A stretch of 64,000 nt of DNA from JANQPA01 sp964548175 (GTDB lineage: Bacteria > Bacteroidota > Bacteroidia > Chitinophagales > Saprospiraceae), in assembly GCA_964548175.1 (NCBI GenBank), contig CAZJQS010000024.1:1-64000 (forward strand). The letters run 5' to 3'. The notes beneath the pieces are model-generated. The model had not been told where the DNA came from and ran no database searches. It worked only from the letters and a program-made list of their open reading frames with translations. A program made the position numbers and the translations under genes. Below, piece by piece: positions 8,191 to 16,049 of the stretch. The stretch's first letter is position 1. Each line of letters starts with the position of its first letter.

Positions 8191-8274
8191 GGTTTTGGGT
8201 TTTGGGTTTTGAGTTTTGGGTTTTGAGTTTTGGGTTTTGGGTTTTGAGTTTTGAGTTTTGGGTTTTGAGTTTTT
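8191..8274. repeat. TTTTGGG/TTTTGAG heptad array
   Basis: Eleven consecutive heptamers (8193-8269), six TTTTGGG and five TTTTGAG, are followed by T5. The array starts one base after the stop codon of the 445-residue gene. Six GGG tracts separated by T4 or longer spacers could in principle form a G-quadruplex in the transcript or coding strand. A shorter copy of the same heptad follows the lipase gene (3837-3859) in the same sense orientation. Confidence 0.8.
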
Positions 8275-8345
8275 ACACAACCCCATACTAACACACCATT
8301 AAACTATTTCCTTGTTTTAGGTATTTTAATAAAAAAACCTAACCA

Positions 8346-8843
8346 ATGTCTGCCACTACCACAAAAGAACGAATTTACACCGTGCTCGATCAGGTTTGCG
8401 ATCCGGAGATCCCGGTGCTGACCGTTCGGGATTTGGGGGTGATCCGGGAGGTGATCATTCATGAAGACGACAGCGTCGAGGTCATTATTACCCCCACTTA
8501 CTCGGGCTGTCCGGCCATGAATACTATTGAGATCAATATTAAAGCAGCTTTGCAGGAAGCAGGCTATGACCCGGTAAAGGTCACCACGGTGCTCAGTCCG
8601 GCCTGGACGACCGACTGGCTGTCGGAGGAAGGTCGCCGCAAACTTAAGGAATACGGCATTGCTCCGCCCCAGGAAAAAAGTTTTGACAAAAATGCCTTGT
8701 TTTCTGAAGAAAAAAACATAGAATGTCCCCATTGCGGCTCTACCAATACGAGAATGGTCAGTCAATTCGGCTCAACTGCCTGCAAGGCCATGTATCAGTG
8801 TAATGATTGTTTGGAGCCCTTTGATTATTTTAAATGTCATTGA
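8346..8843 (+). CDS. paaD: Phenylacetyl-CoA epoxidase subunit PaaD-like protein
   Basis: This 165-residue protein has two parts. Residues 6-100 are a MIP18/DUF59 domain (VCDPEIPVLTVRDLGVIR, TPTYSGCPAM with its conserved Cys, WTTDWLSEEGRRKL). The C terminus is a zinc-ribbon-like part with CPHCGS and CNDCLEPFDYFKC. This arrangement is specific to PaaD (also called PaaJ), needed for assembly or maturation of the PaaABCE oxygenase that epoxidises phenylacetyl-CoA. The next gene, 66 bases on, encodes a PaaG-like isomerase or hydratase of the same pathway. No paaABCE or paaK is in the window. Confidence 0.88.
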   Translation: MSATTTKERIYTVLDQVCDPEIPVLTVRDLGVIREVIIHEDDSVEVIITPTYSGCPAMNTIEINIKAALQEAGYDPVKVTTVLSPAWTTDWLSEEGRRKLKEYGIAPPQEKSFDKNALFSEEKNIECPHCGSTNTRMVSQFGSTACKAMYQCNDCLEPFDYFKCH

Positions 8844-8908
8844 TTAAATAATTGGCCTTCTCCCCCGGCGGCGCCGGGGTCGAAGGCTTCTGTCCGAACG
8901 TTTTTAAC

Positions 8909-9685
8909 ATGGAAACCATACTCTTTACTAAAGAATCCAATGTTGGGAAGATCGTTCTCAACCGGCCCGAAAAGTACAACAGCTTCAACAGGGAGATGGC
9001 GCTGTCCATGCAAGCATGCCTGGACACCTGCCAGAAAGAGCCGGATATCCGCACCGTTTACCTCACCGGCGCAGGCAAGGCTTTTTCTGCGGGTCAGGAC
9101 ATCAATGAGATCACCGGCGAGAACAAACCGGCTTTTAACACCATTCTGCTAGAGCATTTCAACCCCATAATCGAGCGATTGAGAAGTATGGAGATACCAG
9201 TAGTGGCCGCAGTTAATGGGGTGGCTGCAGGAGCCGGGGCCAATATCGCACTGGCCTGCGACATCGTTGTTGCGGCTGAAAGCGCCGCTTTCATTCAGGC
9301 CTTTAGCAAGATTGGATTGATCCCCGACAGCGGGGGTACTTTTATCCTCCCACGGCTTGTCGGCTGGCAAAAAGCTGCCGCCCTGATGATGCTGGGCGAA
9401 AAAGTATCGGCCGAAGACGCAGAAGAAATGGGTATGATCTATAAATATTTCCCCGACAAAAAATTCGAGGCCGAATCCTGGAGCATTGCCCTTCAACTAG
9501 TGCAAATGCCCACCAAAGCATTGGCTTACATCAAAAGGGCACTAAATTATTCGCTCAACAGCGACCTGTCCAAACAGCTATTGATGGAGGAACGGCTGCA
9601 AACCAGCGCCGGACAAACAGAGGATTACCAGGAAGGCGTTCAGGCTTTTTTAGAAAAAAGAAAGCCGGTGTTCAAAGGAAAGTAA
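8909..9685 (+). CDS. Enoyl-CoA hydratase/isomerase family protein, PaaG-like
   Basis: This 258-residue crotonase-fold protein has NRPEKYNSFN near residue 18, the oxyanion-hole stretch GKAFSAGQDINEI (about 60-72), AAVNGVAAGAGANIALACDIVVA, and GLIPDSGGTFILPRLVG with the Asp seen in PaaG-type isomerases. PaaG converts the ring-epoxide of phenylacetyl-CoA to an oxepin-CoA; that role is inferred from motif style and from paaD just upstream. The ATG at 8909 (METILFTKE) is chosen. An in-frame TTG at 8852 would add a Pro/Gly-rich stretch not seen in the family. Confidence 0.82.
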   Translation: METILFTKESNVGKIVLNRPEKYNSFNREMALSMQACLDTCQKEPDIRTVYLTGAGKAFSAGQDINEITGENKPAFNTILLEHFNPIIERLRSMEIPVVAAVNGVAAGAGANIALACDIVVAAESAAFIQAFSKIGLIPDSGGTFILPRLVGWQKAAALMMLGEKVSAEDAEEMGMIYKYFPDKKFEAESWSIALQLVQMPTKALAYIKRALNYSLNSDLSKQLLMEERLQTSAGQTEDYQEGVQAFLEKRKPVFKGK

Positions 9686-10175
9686 AATCTGCCGGAATCT
9701 CTTTTACCCGGAGCGTACTGCAATAGCTGTTAATAAAATTCATAAGGTAAAAGCAGATAACCGACAGACTTGTACTTAACACCAAAAATATTAAATGCAC
9801 TATGTAGATCGTTTCACCGGTTGATTACACCTGCAAAGTAGCAGGCTTTCGGTTGTGATTCAATAGGCGCTTCAGGTGTGCCATAGCCTTTGAGTTTTTG
9901 TTAACTTTTAGAGGGCTAAAATCGAAATGTTAATTTTCTTTAACACCAAAAACCATTTAATAATCAAGCATTTGTAATCCTCTGAAATCCATTTTAACAT
10001 TTACAGGGCGTTTGGCCACATCATTAATCTAAGGTTAAAGATCTAGCCATAGCATAAAACAACGGCAGGTTCTGGGTTGCGTAAGAAGACATCTTACTCG
10101 TTTGCGCGGCAAAAATTCCAAAAAATAAAAATATTTAAGCACCGTAAACCTGCCGGTGATGAAACAGCATTATCC
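9686..10175. other. 490-base stretch without a clear gene
   Basis: The DNA is AT-rich. It holds a 13-bp direct repeat, TTAACACCAAAAA, at 9776-9788 and 9940-9952. The last 99 bases are an in-frame extension of meaB from a TTG at 10077, which I do not favour as the start. I see no RNA gene. Confidence 0.4.
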
Positions 10176-11255
10176 ATGGATTCAAATAAAAAAGAAGGAC
10201 TCCGTATCAGCGAAGGCGTCGATCAGGCGCCGGCCAACATCAATCCGAGACTAAAGCGAAAGCCTTCCAAAGGACCGCAAAGAGCGGAGGATTTTATTGG
10301 GGGCATCGTCGCCGGCGATCGCATCATGCTGAGCAAAGCCATCACCCTAATCGAGAGCAAACTACCAAGGCATCAGGAACTGGCCCAGCAAATACTGGAG
10401 GGCTGCCTCCCCTTCAGTGGGCATTCCTTCCGGCTGGGCATTACCGGCTCTCCCGGAGTGGGGAAAAGCACTTTTATCGAATCCTTCGGCCTTCATTTGC
10501 TCGAACAGCAAAAAAAAATAAGCATCCTGGCCATTGACCCTTCCAGCCAGCTCACTAAAGGAAGCATCCTGGGCGATAAAACGAGAATGGAGACGCTGAG
10601 CCGCTCGGAGGAAGTCTTCATCCGCCCCTCCCCTTCCGGACATACGCTGGGCGGAGTAGCACGGAAAACCCGCGAAACCATCATCTTGTGCGAAGCCGCA
10701 GGCTTTGACACCATTATCATAGAAACAGTGGGCGTCGGACAATCCGAAATCGCCGTACATTCCATGGTCGACTTTTTCCTGCTCCTGCTATTGCCCGGCG
10801 GAGGCGACGAACTCCAGGGCATCAAAAGGGGTATAGTCGAAATGGCCGACCTGATCGCCGTAAACAAAGCAGATGGGGAACGCCAACAGCTGGCCGAGCA
10901 AGCCAAAAGGGCTTACCATAACGCGCTGCATCTCTATCCCGCCAAAGAAAGCGAATGGACTCCCAAAGTGGTGTTGTGCTCCGGACTCACCAGCATGGGT
11001 ATTGAGGAGATCGATCAGGCAATCAAAACCTACTGGGTCTTAACCAAAAAGAACAGCTACTTCCAGCAACGCCGGCGTGACCAGGCCCTGTACTGGCTAA
11101 GGGAAACCATACAGCAGCGACTGAACCAGTGGTTCTTCGGTCATCCCAGCGTTAAGGCCCAACTTCCTAATATTGAAAAAGCTATTTTGGAAGGCCACCT
11201 GTCTTCCTTTCAGGGGGCTGACCAACTGCTTCGATGGTTCGAACAAGAGAAATAG
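10176..11255 (+). CDS. meaB: MeaB/ArgK-type GTPase, methylmalonyl-CoA mutase chaperone
   Basis: This 359-residue G3E-family GTPase has Walker A GSPGVGKSTFIE near residue 91, switch-like DPSSQLTKGSILGDKTRM, Walker B-like IIIETVGVGQSE and NKADGE as the base-recognition NKxD. In known systems MeaB guards B12-dependent methylmalonyl-CoA mutase against inactivation. No mutase gene is present here. The start is uncertain: ATG at 10176 gives a normal-sized protein, while TTG at 10077 adds 33 basic residues that look unlike the family. Residues 1-40 remain poorly conserved in either case. Confidence 0.85.
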   Translation: MDSNKKEGLRISEGVDQAPANINPRLKRKPSKGPQRAEDFIGGIVAGDRIMLSKAITLIESKLPRHQELAQQILEGCLPFSGHSFRLGITGSPGVGKSTFIESFGLHLLEQQKKISILAIDPSSQLTKGSILGDKTRMETLSRSEEVFIRPSPSGHTLGGVARKTRETIILCEAAGFDTIIIETVGVGQSEIAVHSMVDFFLLLLLPGGGDELQGIKRGIVEMADLIAVNKADGERQQLAEQAKRAYHNALHLYPAKESEWTPKVVLCSGLTSMGIEEIDQAIKTYWVLTKKNSYFQQRRRDQALYWLRETIQQRLNQWFFGHPSVKAQLPNIEKAILEGHLSSFQGADQLLRWFEQEK

Positions 11256-11473
11256 ATCAGAAAAAGCCGGGCGTACTTCTTAAAAAATTGCCATCTTGTA
11301 GACCGTATGATAATTTTCTCCCTTAGTTGTCTATTTTGAGATTTTTTTTATTTTTCCTCAAAAAAGATCGCAAAAAAAATAAATTATCGGCTGTGCCGTA
11401 AGATCTTCACTGGCTTTTTTCAGGAAAAACGACACAGCCTTTGATCCTTTTTAATCATTAAAATCAACAATCA

Positions 11474-12067
11474 ATGAGATCGCTAGTACCCTTAGCAATC
11501 GTTCTTATCGTAGTAGGTGGTATCGCCTTTTTGGGTAGCTGGAGCTACCAGAACAAATTTGTCCGCCTGGATGAAAAGGTTAACCAGGCTTTCGGCGACT
11601 TGCAGTCTGATTACCAGCGCCGTTCTGACCTGATCCCCAATCTGGTCAACACTGTTAAAGGAGCTGCGGATTTCGAACAGGAAACCCTGACTTCACTAAC
11701 CGAAGCTCGCGCTAAAGCCACCAGCATCACCATTGACCCGAGCACAGCTACTCCTGAGCAACTGCAGGCCTTCCAGGAAGCACAAAGCGGCATCTCCCAG
11801 TCTTTAGGGCGACTGCTGATGATCTCCGAGAATTATCCGCAACTGCGGGCCAGCGAATCGTTCAGAGAACTGCAGGTTCAACTGGAAGGCACCGAAAACA
11901 GGATCAAGGTGGCCAGAAACAAATACAATGAAGCTGTTTCTCAATATAATATTGCCATCCGAACCTTCCCCGGCAACCTATTTGCAGGCTTGTTCGGATT
12001 TGACCGCAAACCTCAGTTCCAGGCGGAAGAGGGCGCACAGAACGCGCCGGAAGTTAATTTTAATTAA
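11474..12067 (+). CDS. lemA: LemA family membrane protein
   Basis: This 197-residue protein has a single N-terminal membrane segment (residues 4-24, VPLAIVLIVVGGIAFLGSW) followed by long amphipathic helices. The typical block YQRRSDLIPNLVNTVKG and the later ENYPQLRASESFRELQVQLEGTENRI are complete. LemA proteins are anchored in the inner membrane with a helical domain outside; their role is not firmly known. In many genomes lemA is next to TPM-domain genes, as here. The short gap to the TPM gene is taken up by a 199-bp inverted-repeat element. Confidence 0.92.
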   Translation: MRSLVPLAIVLIVVGGIAFLGSWSYQNKFVRLDEKVNQAFGDLQSDYQRRSDLIPNLVNTVKGAADFEQETLTSLTEARAKATSITIDPSTATPEQLQAFQEAQSGISQSLGRLLMISENYPQLRASESFRELQVQLEGTENRIKVARNKYNEAVSQYNIAIRTFPGNLFAGLFGFDRKPQFQAEEGAQNAPEVNFN

Positions 12068-12073
12068 GAAATA

Positions 12074-12272
12074 AGAGGCTGTCTCAAAAGGCATCGGTTT
12101 TAAGACCGGCGGCATACGGCCTTCCTGTCGCCCGAATGGCGGGTTCTGCCAGCCATTATTATGTTTTTGTATTAATTTTTTAGGAAAAATTCCATTTCCC
12201 TTTAAAAAAGGCCAATACAAAAGAAATACATTAGGTGGCGAAAAGGTGTAGGGTGCTTATGAGACAGCCTCT
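12074..12272. mobile_element. 199-bp MITE-like element with 13-bp perfect terminal inverted repeats
   Basis: The ends are AGAGGCTGTCTCA at 12074-12086 and TGAGACAGCCTCT at 12260-12272, perfect inverted copies. The interior has no ORF of useful length. GAGGCTGTCTCA-type ends occur on some transposase-bearing insertion sequences in this phylum, so this may be a non-autonomous derivative; that link is from memory and unproven. It sits between lemA and its usual TPM partner. I could not find a clear target-site duplication. Confidence 0.62.
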
Positions 12273-12289
12273 GTTTATTTAAGCAATTT

Positions 12290-12724
12290 ATGATCCGTTT
12301 TTTCAGTAAAGAAGAAGAAAAAAACATCATCTCGGCTATTCAGGAAATCGAAAATAAAACCAGCGGGGAGATTCGCGTTCATTTGCAGCGTAGCTGCGAC
12401 GGCCCCGTGCTGGAAGTCGGCAAAAAGGTCTTCCTTGAATTAGGCATGCATAAAACAGAACGCCGGAACGGCGTGCTCTTCTTTATCGTTCCGAAAGAAC
12501 ACCAGTTTGCAGTGCTTGGCGACAGCGGGCTCGATGAGGTCGTGCCCGACTCCTTCTGGGAGGAAGTCCGCAATGTGATGCAGGAAGATTTTAAAAAAAG
12601 CGCCTTCGCAGCAGGGATCACCAAAGGCATCCATATGGTCGGTAACTACCTGACGCAATACTTTCCGGTACAAAAAGACGATACCAACGAGTTGTCAGAT
12701 GATATTTCCTATGATGACAACTAG
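12290..12724 (+). CDS. TPM-domain protein without signal peptide
   Basis: This 144-residue protein has a TPM domain (TLP18.3/Psb32/MOLO-1 type): FFSKEEEKNIISAIQEIENKTSGEIRVHL at the start, then NGVLFFIVPKEHQFAVLGDSGL and FKKSAFAAGITKGI. There is no signal peptide and no membrane segment, and the tail is acidic. TPM domains occur in photosystem repair and in bacterial envelope proteins; a phosphatase role has been proposed for plant members. It is between lemA and a second, membrane-bound TPM gene, a common trio in Bacteroidota. Confidence 0.85.
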   Translation: MIRFFSKEEEKNIISAIQEIENKTSGEIRVHLQRSCDGPVLEVGKKVFLELGMHKTERRNGVLFFIVPKEHQFAVLGDSGLDEVVPDSFWEEVRNVMQEDFKKSAFAAGITKGIHMVGNYLTQYFPVQKDDTNELSDDISYDDN

Positions 12725-12824
12725 AAAATAGGGATTATCCCTGATTTTAAGAAGCCACAAGTTGCTTTCAACCTTTACATCCCTTTTTTAGTTTTTATTT
12801 TTACAAACGAACCATCACCATTAC

Positions 12825-13586
12825 ATGAAGCTGCGATTATTTGTCACTTTTTTGATCTTTTTACTCACATGGAGTATCGAAGCTAAAGATATTCCTCCCA
12901 GATCCAATACCCTGGTCACGGATTATGTGAAGTTGCTCACTCCCGGAGAAAGGGATGCCCTTGAACGCAAACTGGTCGCCTATGACGACTCTACCTCTAC
13001 CCAGATCGCCATTGTCATTGACCGCTCGCTGGAAGGGGAAGAGATCTTCGATTATAGTTACCGCCTTGCGGAGGCCTGGGGGATCGGCAGAGAAAACAAG
13101 GACAACGGCGTTTTGGTCTACATCGCCCTTCAGGATCGCAAACTCTACATTCAGACCGGCTACGGGGCCGAAGGCTTTTTACCGGACGCCATGGCCAACC
13201 GGATCATAGAAACAGTTATCAAGCCTGCTTTTCGTCAGGACAATTACTACCAAGGGCTGGACAAGGCTACCGATATCATTATGCAGTTGGGCAGCGGAGA
13301 GTATTACAACGACGGAAGCTCAGAAGAAGGGTTTCCCCCCCTGGCCGTGATCATTATCCTGATCGTCATCGTCATTATCCTGTCCAGCTTGTTTAATGAC
13401 AAGGGAGACGGCGGCGGATATTACCGTGGAGGGCGCTATGATTCCGGCAGACGCGGTGGCGGATGGATGTACATCCCTGGTGGTGGCTGGAGTTCCGGCG
13501 GAGGTGGCGGCGGATTCGGCGGCGGTGGATTCGGAGGTTTTGGCGGCGGCGGATTCGGAGGCGGCGGCGCCGGAGGTAGCTGGTAA
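12825..13586 (+). CDS. TPM-domain protein with signal peptide, membrane segment and Gly-rich tail
   Basis: This 253-residue protein has a signal peptide at residues 1-20 (MKLRLFVTFLIFLLTWSIEA). The TPM domain spans about 28-150 (YVKLLTPGERDALERKL, STQIAIVIDRSLEGEEIFDY, DNGVLVYIALQDRKLYIQTGYGAEG). One membrane helix lies near 172-188 (LAVIIILIVIVIILSSLF). The tail is glycine-rich and ends in GGGGAGGSW. The soluble domain should face the periplasm. The tail is typical of bacterial TPM proteins. A hairpin with a T run begins 41 bases after the stop (13627-13683) and could end the lemA-TPM transcript. Confidence 0.87.
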   Translation: MKLRLFVTFLIFLLTWSIEAKDIPPRSNTLVTDYVKLLTPGERDALERKLVAYDDSTSTQIAIVIDRSLEGEEIFDYSYRLAEAWGIGRENKDNGVLVYIALQDRKLYIQTGYGAEGFLPDAMANRIIETVIKPAFRQDNYYQGLDKATDIIMQLGSGEYYNDGSSEEGFPPLAVIIILIVIVIILSSLFNDKGDGGGYYRGGRYDSGRRGGGWMYIPGGGWSSGGGGGGFGGGGFGGFGGGGFGGGGAGGSW

Positions 13587-13606
13587 AACCAAAAATTTAG
13601 TTTTCC

Positions 13607-14947
13607 ATGCAATATATTGATTCCCCAAAACAGCATCGGCCTCGAAAATTAAGGAAGTTTTTTTTGAGGCTGATGCTGTTTTTATCTGGCGTTTTCTTGC
13701 TCTGGCAATGTACCCCTAAATTGTCGGAGCGGTATGCCCAGCCGGAAGATCTTGTCTTCCGGCAGGAAAGCACCACAAAAGAAGGGCAACGTGCCTTCCG
13801 CATCAATCCCTGCTACGTCAATGAGCATTATATACCCGACACCAACCACCTGGATCACACTCCTGTGAAATACATTAGAGTCAATTACCATTGGGTCAAT
13901 TCCGCCGACAGCAGTAAGAACCTGAAGGGGAAGGAAGCCGTCGAATTCACGAAAGGATGGCTGCACACCGCCAACAAAGACCTGGAGACCAACAACAAAC
14001 TCTGGTTTCCTTACAGGAACAATATTCCCGTTCTTCCTACCCGATACCGGTACATATTAACGCCTGACCCCGATCAACCCGGAGATGAGGGCATCTATTT
14101 CCACTACGATGAAGAATTATGCTACTATATTCACAAAGGAAGGGACCGCAATCTTTTTGATCGCCGCATCTTGCAGAAGTATAATGTGGGAGGAGACAGC
14201 GTTTTAAACATTTTCGTCATGCCTCATCATCCCGACAGCGTCGCTTCTACTACTTACCTAGCCGGGTCAGTGGGAGTAGCGCTGGGTAATGCCGTCAAGA
14301 TCGCCGGAATAATAGAAAATGGAGGACCTTACTGGCAGTATCGGGGCGTGTTGAATCATGAAGTAGGCCATGTTTTCGGGCTCGTCCATGCCTGGATGGG
14401 AAATGACGGATGCGATGATACGCCACCTCATAAAGGCGAATGTTGGACCCGCACCAAGGAAGCACCCTGCGACACCATGGCCACCAACAATGTCATGGAT
14501 TACAACGCCCTGCAAAATGCCTGGACGCCCTGCCAGATCGGCCGCGTCCACCGCAGCATGTCAACGCCGGGGACACGCCCCAGGAAATTGTTGATCCCTC
14601 GCTGGTGCACCTTAGATGAAGGCAAAACCATTACGATCACAGATTCCATATTGTGGCAAGGAGCTAAAGACCTGGAAGGCCATCTGACCATCGAAAATGG
14701 CGGTGTACTAACTGTCGACTGCCGCTTATCCTTACCCGAGGGGGCCCAACTGGTCATTCGGCCGGGCGGCGAGCTCAACCTGGGCAGTAATGCTGTATTA
14801 CATAATGATTGCGGAAAGCAGTGGGACGGCATCATCATTCAGGAGCTTGGCGCCAAAAAGGGAAGGATCAATATTATGGAAGGAGCGCGGATCGAAAACA
14901 CCACATTTTCAGTGTCCAGTGCAGAAAGCAACTTTCTTAAAAGTTAA
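13607..14947 (+). CDS. Lipoprotein metalloprotease of the metzincin type, C-terminal part probably shortened
   Basis: This 446-residue protein has a basic N terminus (RPRKLRKFFLR), then a hydrophobic stretch ending in FLLWQC, a lipobox-like site with Cys35. The zinc motif HEVGHVFGLVH begins at His251, and NVMDYN about 50 residues later is a Met-turn, as in pappalysin-like (M43) metzincins. Residues about 340-446 form a run of short beta turns (ENGGVLTVDCRL, LVIRPGGELNLG) like the beginning of a beta-helix, which then stops abruptly without a sorting domain. The start at 13607 is preferred because it supplies the positive residues of a signal peptide; ATG at 13673 would not. The 3' end overlaps the convergent ATP-grasp gene by four bases. 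Confidence 0.75.
   Translation: MQYIDSPKQHRPRKLRKFFLRLMLFLSGVFLLWQCTPKLSERYAQPEDLVFRQESTTKEGQRAFRINPCYVNEHYIPDTNHLDHTPVKYIRVNYHWVNSADSSKNLKGKEAVEFTKGWLHTANKDLETNNKLWFPYRNNIPVLPTRYRYILTPDPDQPGDEGIYFHYDEELCYYIHKGRDRNLFDRRILQKYNVGGDSVLNIFVMPHHPDSVASTTYLAGSVGVALGNAVKIAGIIENGGPYWQYRGVLNHEVGHVFGLVHAWMGNDGCDDTPPHKGECWTRTKEAPCDTMATNNVMDYNALQNAWTPCQIGRVHRSMSTPGTRPRKLLIPRWCTLDEGKTITITDSILWQGAKDLEGHLTIENGGVLTVDCRLSLPEGAQLVIRPGGELNLGSNAVLHNDCGKQWDGIIIQELGAKKGRINIMEGARIENTTFSVSSAESNFLKS
13627..13683 (+). terminator. Hairpin with T run overlapping the metalloprotease start region
   Basis: The stem is 17 bp, 13627-13643 with 13666-13682, with one mismatch (G-T type), followed by T5. It fits a rho-independent terminator for the TPM gene ending at 13586. 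It lies inside codons 7-25 of the next gene if that gene starts at 13607. Confidence 0.6.
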
Positions 14948-16011
14948 GATTGCCTGGATATGTGTTCAATCTTCTTCCCATAAGCTTTTAAATTCATCAG
15001 CTCTCTCACAATACTCCAAAAAGATTGATAAGGCACTCCCATCTTGTGGTTGGCGACGCTGATTTTTCTGATCACGGACCAATGCTTAATAATGGCTTTT
15101 AAGGCTCCGAAATAAGAAATGTGTTCGGGATCGTAAATATGAGTAGGCTCCGAACAAACCCCGTTGATCTCCAGCACCTTAAAGTCTCTGCCTTCTTTCA
15201 AGGCTTCAATTCCGGCACAACGAATATCAAAACGACCGTAATAAAAGCCGGGTATCTGCGCTGTAATCATATCAAAAGTACGGATCAACTGATCGTCGAT
15301 CAGGTGGTTGCCATTGATGAAGCGGGTCCCTTTGCAATGATTGCCCACTGCTCCAAGCCTAACCTTCTCTCCTTCCCGCGGTATGGTATCCAGCAATTCA
15401 GCGTAATTGGATTCAATGCGCTCCAGCTGCAGCAAAGCCCGCGGAGATTGATGGACCAAATCCAGAACGGTGGATTGCCCATCGCCGCAGACATGCAGGA
15501 ACTCCTTCAGGGTCACCGAACTGATGTCCCCTTTTGTCCGTCCCGGCATCCGATAATACAACACTCCAACCTCCAACGGATAATCAATGTATTCCTGAAG
15601 CAGAAAATTGATATCGTATTTTTCAAGGTAACGGTGCAGTTCCGCTTCATCCTGCACCTTTTTGACCAGCAGCCCTCTAAATCCCACATCAGGCTTGGCG
15701 ATAAGCGGAAAACCGATACCGGCTTCTTTGATCGCTTTTGCTACCTTTTCGAAAGAAGTTCCCGCCTGGATCAGGACAGTGGAGGGACGAAAAGCCTGTG
15801 GCACCTGCTGTATCGTCTCAAATTTTGACTCTACGCCCAGCCCGCCGGTTTTAATGGCCGGATTGGCTGCTGTAAAAAAGCAGGCATGGCGGGCCCGGAT
15901 GGCCAGCAGCGGCCCATAAAAGAACATGGGCCAGTAAAAAGCATTGGTTGACCAGTATTCCCAATTGAATAGCTTGATCAGGAATGGTGATTGTGCAATC
16001 CTTGATTTCAT
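14944..16011 (-). CDS. ATP-grasp domain protein (carboxylate-amine ligase-like)
   Basis: This 355-residue protein has an ATP-grasp fold. FPLIAKPDVGFRGLLVKKV (about 110-130) is the ATP-binding lysine region, and LLQEYIDYPLEVGVLYYRMP contains the hinge and Glu. KGTRFINGNHLID and GFYYGRFDIRC follow, with DFKVLEINGVCSEPTHIYDPE giving the metal-binding Glu and Asn near the end. The N terminus has hydrophobic aromatic stretches (EYWSTNAFYWPMFFYGPLL) that may lie at the membrane. Substrates are unknown. It looks complete. It converges on the metalloprotease with a 4-bp overlap. Confidence 0.75.
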   Translation of the reverse strand: MKSRIAQSPFLIKLFNWEYWSTNAFYWPMFFYGPLLAIRARHACFFTAANPAIKTGGLGVESKFETIQQVPQAFRPSTVLIQAGTSFEKVAKAIKEAGIGFPLIAKPDVGFRGLLVKKVQDEAELHRYLEKYDINFLLQEYIDYPLEVGVLYYRMPGRTKGDISSVTLKEFLHVCGDGQSTVLDLVHQSPRALLQLERIESNYAELLDTIPREGEKVRLGAVGNHCKGTRFINGNHLIDDQLIRTFDMITAQIPGFYYGRFDIRCAGIEALKEGRDFKVLEINGVCSEPTHIYDPEHISYFGALKAIIKHWSVIRKISVANHKMGVPYQSFWSIVRELMNLKAYGKKIEHISRQS

Positions 16012-16049
16012 ATGATCAAAACACTTAAATGGCAGGTAAAATACAAAAC

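Noticed and set aside
8191..8274. Telomere or CRISPR interpretation of the heptad array
   Set aside because: It is internal to the chromosome segment, has no spacers and no nearby cas genes; it is a simple tandem repeat.
10077..10175. TTG start that would lengthen MeaB by 33 residues
   Set aside because: The added part is basic and unlike the family, and the ATG at 10176 gives a normal size; not fully excluded.
13320..13636. Ala/Ser- and Pro-rich open frames opposite and beside the Gly-rich tail of the TPM protein
   Set aside because: They are by-products of the repetitive GGC/GGA codons encoding the glycine tail.
15121..15828. 235-codon open frame antisense to the ATP-grasp gene
   Set aside because: The sense frame has all ATP-grasp motifs and the antisense product resembles nothing.
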